64,000 nt of DNA, from the NCBI RefSeq assembly GCF_026241225.1, contig NZ_JAPFQP010000004.1:62001-126000 (forward strand). The letters are read 5' to 3'. Origin of the DNA: Lentiprolixibacter aurantiacus (lineage in GTDB: Bacteria > Bacteroidota > Bacteroidia > Flavobacteriales > Flavobacteriaceae). The notes beneath the pieces were generated by a model, which made no database searches, was not told the origin of the DNA, and worked only from the letters and a program-made list of their open reading frames with translations. Position 1 is the first letter of the stretch, and each line of letters starts with the position of its first letter. Shown in pieces: positions 63,002 through 64,000 of the stretch. Both the position numbers and the translations under genes were made by a program.

Positions 63002-63343
63002 ATGAACATAGAAAACACAAAAGCACAAATGCGCAAAGGGGTTCTGGAATACTGCATCTTGTCCATTCTGGATGAGGAAGACAAGTATGCTTCTGAGATT
63101 CTGGGCGCCCTTAAAGACGCAAAAATGCTCGTGGTAGAGGGTACTATCTACCCTTTGCTCACAAGGTTGAAAAATGCGGGGTTACTCAATTACCGTTGGG
63201 AAGAGTCGACCTCCGGACCACCCAGGAAATATTATGGACTCACGGAAACGGGTAGAGTTTTTCTAAAAGAACTGAACACCACCTGGGATGAACTGCGAAA
63301 CGCCGTGAATTTGGTAACCAAAGCAAAAGCTAAAAAAGCCTAA
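63002..63343 (+). CDS. PadR-family transcriptional regulator
   Basis: A 113-residue winged-helix regulator with the PadR pattern GVLEYCILSILDEEDKYASEILGALKD and VEGTIYPLLTRLKNAGLLNYRWEES. PadR proteins are repressors that often control a neighbouring gene. The start of the PspC gene lies 2 bases after its stop, so it likely regulates that operon. Confidence 0.9.
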   Translation: MNIENTKAQMRKGVLEYCILSILDEEDKYASEILGALKDAKMLVVEGTIYPLLTRLKNAGLLNYRWEESTSGPPRKYYGLTETGRVFLKELNTTWDELRNAVNLVTKAKAKKA

Positions 63344-63345
63344 CA

Positions 63346-64000
63346 ATGAATAAAACAGTAAACATAAATCTAGCGAATATACTTTTTCACATCGATGAAA
63401 AGGCATTCAATAAACTGCAGCGGTATCTGGAGGCCATAAAAAGATCCTTTGCCGGTACCACAGGCAGTGACGAGATCATTTCAGACATCGAGGCTCGTAT
63501 TGCAGAACTTTTCCATGAAAAAATGGAGAGCGAGCGGCAGGTGATCACCATGAAAGAGGTAGACGAGGTGATCCAGATCATGGGTCAGCCAGAAGACTAC
63601 ATGGTAGACGAGGATATCTTTGAAGATGCCCCTTCTTCCAGCAGTGGTGCAACTCAAAGCAAGATCAAAAAGCTCTACCGTGATATAGACAATAAATACA
63701 TCGGAGGTGTGTGTGCCGGTTTGGAACACTACCTGGGCTTTGATGCACTTTGGATACGTATTATATTTATAATACTTGGTCTGTTCACAGGTTTTGGCTT
63801 TATCGCGTACATACTGTTGTGGATACTGGTTCCTGAGGCAGCTACAACTGCCCAGAAACTGGACATGACCGGTGAGCCGGTCAATATCAGCAATATCGAA
63901 CGCAAAGTAAAAGAAGGGTTTGAAGACGTTGCCGAACGTGTAAAAAGCGTGGACTACGAAGAAGTTGGCAACAAGGTAAAACAAGGCGGAAAGTCTTTTT
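63346..64000 (+). CDS. PspC-domain membrane protein, 3'-truncated by window end
   Basis: The frame opens at the ATG at 63346 and runs off the right end (218 codons visible). Residues ~1-100 are a helical cytosolic region (ISDIEARIAELFHEKM). The PspC domain follows (KLYRDIDNKYIGGVCAGLEHYLGFDALWIRIIFIILGLF), with a second membrane helix (FGFIAYILLWILVPEA). PspC domains sense or respond to envelope stress. Confidence 0.88.
   Translation, partial: MNKTVNINLANILFHIDEKAFNKLQRYLEAIKRSFAGTTGSDEIISDIEARIAELFHEKMESERQVITMKEVDEVIQIMGQPEDYMVDEDIFEDAPSSSSGATQSKIKKLYRDIDNKYIGGVCAGLEHYLGFDALWIRIIFIILGLFTGFGFIAYILLWILVPEAATTAQKLDMTGEPVNISNIERKVKEGFEDVAERVKSVDYEEVGNKVKQGGKSF

Noticed and set aside
1-64000. 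CRISPR array, transposase, integrase, phage or plasmid genes
   Set aside because: No spaced identical repeats and no recombinase-like proteins were seen; the window reads as a stable chromosomal segment.

Overview
The window looks like chromosomal DNA of a Bacteroidota bacterium, most likely a (marine) Flavobacteriaceae member. The evidence is a type IX secretion (T9SS type B, CHU_C-like) sorting domain, many short-leader lipoproteins and AQ-type signal peptides, Bacteroidota promoters of the form TTG-N19-21-TAnnTTTG, little use of Shine-Dalgarno sites, and families typical of flavobacteria (2TM proteins, LETM1-related protein, DUF2490, DUF2141, the 65-aa small protein at 57518). I see no rRNA, no standard tRNA, no insertion sequence, no phage module and no CRISPR array. 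Genus and species cannot be fixed from the sequence alone.

Layout. 1-6.5 kb: fatty-acid beta-oxidation, with an acyl-CoA ligase tail, then a MarR-fadN-fadA-fadE operon whose promoter carries a perfect 26-bp palindrome and which ends in a strong terminator. 6.6-8.7 kb: a lipoprotein dipeptidyl-peptidase III. 8.8-12.9 kb: divergent GH15 glycosidase and fused trehalose-6-phosphate synthase/phosphatase. 12.9-24.6 kb: an exported hydrolase region (propeller/NTF2 protein, M28, DUF2268-like and M1 metallopeptidases, three amidohydrolases, a TIM-barrel isomerase, a CDP-alcohol phosphotransferase). 24.6-31.7 kb: TauE/SafE exporter, DUF4242, an SPFH/Arc-like pair, a T9SS lectin/Ig adhesin and small membrane proteins. 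31.9-37.9 kb: a BNR-propeller protein with an S9 peptidase, and a DUF2490 protein. 38-41.7 kb: hydrolase-OsmC fusion, Cu/Zn SOD, a tiny membrane-peptide ORF and a LETM1-related protein.

41.7-49 kb is the regulatory heart: a LytS-type kinase with a C-terminal 2TM domain, four stand-alone 2TM paralogues and a LytTR regulator in one operon. LytTR-like direct repeats lie upstream. A second, independent TPR-kinase/LytTR pair follows. 49.2-52.3 kb is a four-gene cluster of exported SnoaL/NTF2-like and unknown proteins, which alternate. 52.3-55.4 kb holds a membrane protein, a Tat-like TIM-barrel isomerase and a sugar-type MFS transporter. 55.5-57.5 kb pairs dps and oxyR divergently, with an inverted repeat between them. 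57.5-64 kb is mixed: PBP4-type carboxypeptidase, Nudix hydrolase, DUF2461, AIM24/TIGR00266, PH-like, DUF4442 and DUF4870 proteins, then PadR-PspC running off the end.

The most novel-looking signals are the 2TM kinase operon with its putative LytTR sites, the alternating exported four-gene cluster, strand-oriented CAAC-rich intercistronic tracts seen five times, and a cloverleaf-like element at 27.2 kb.
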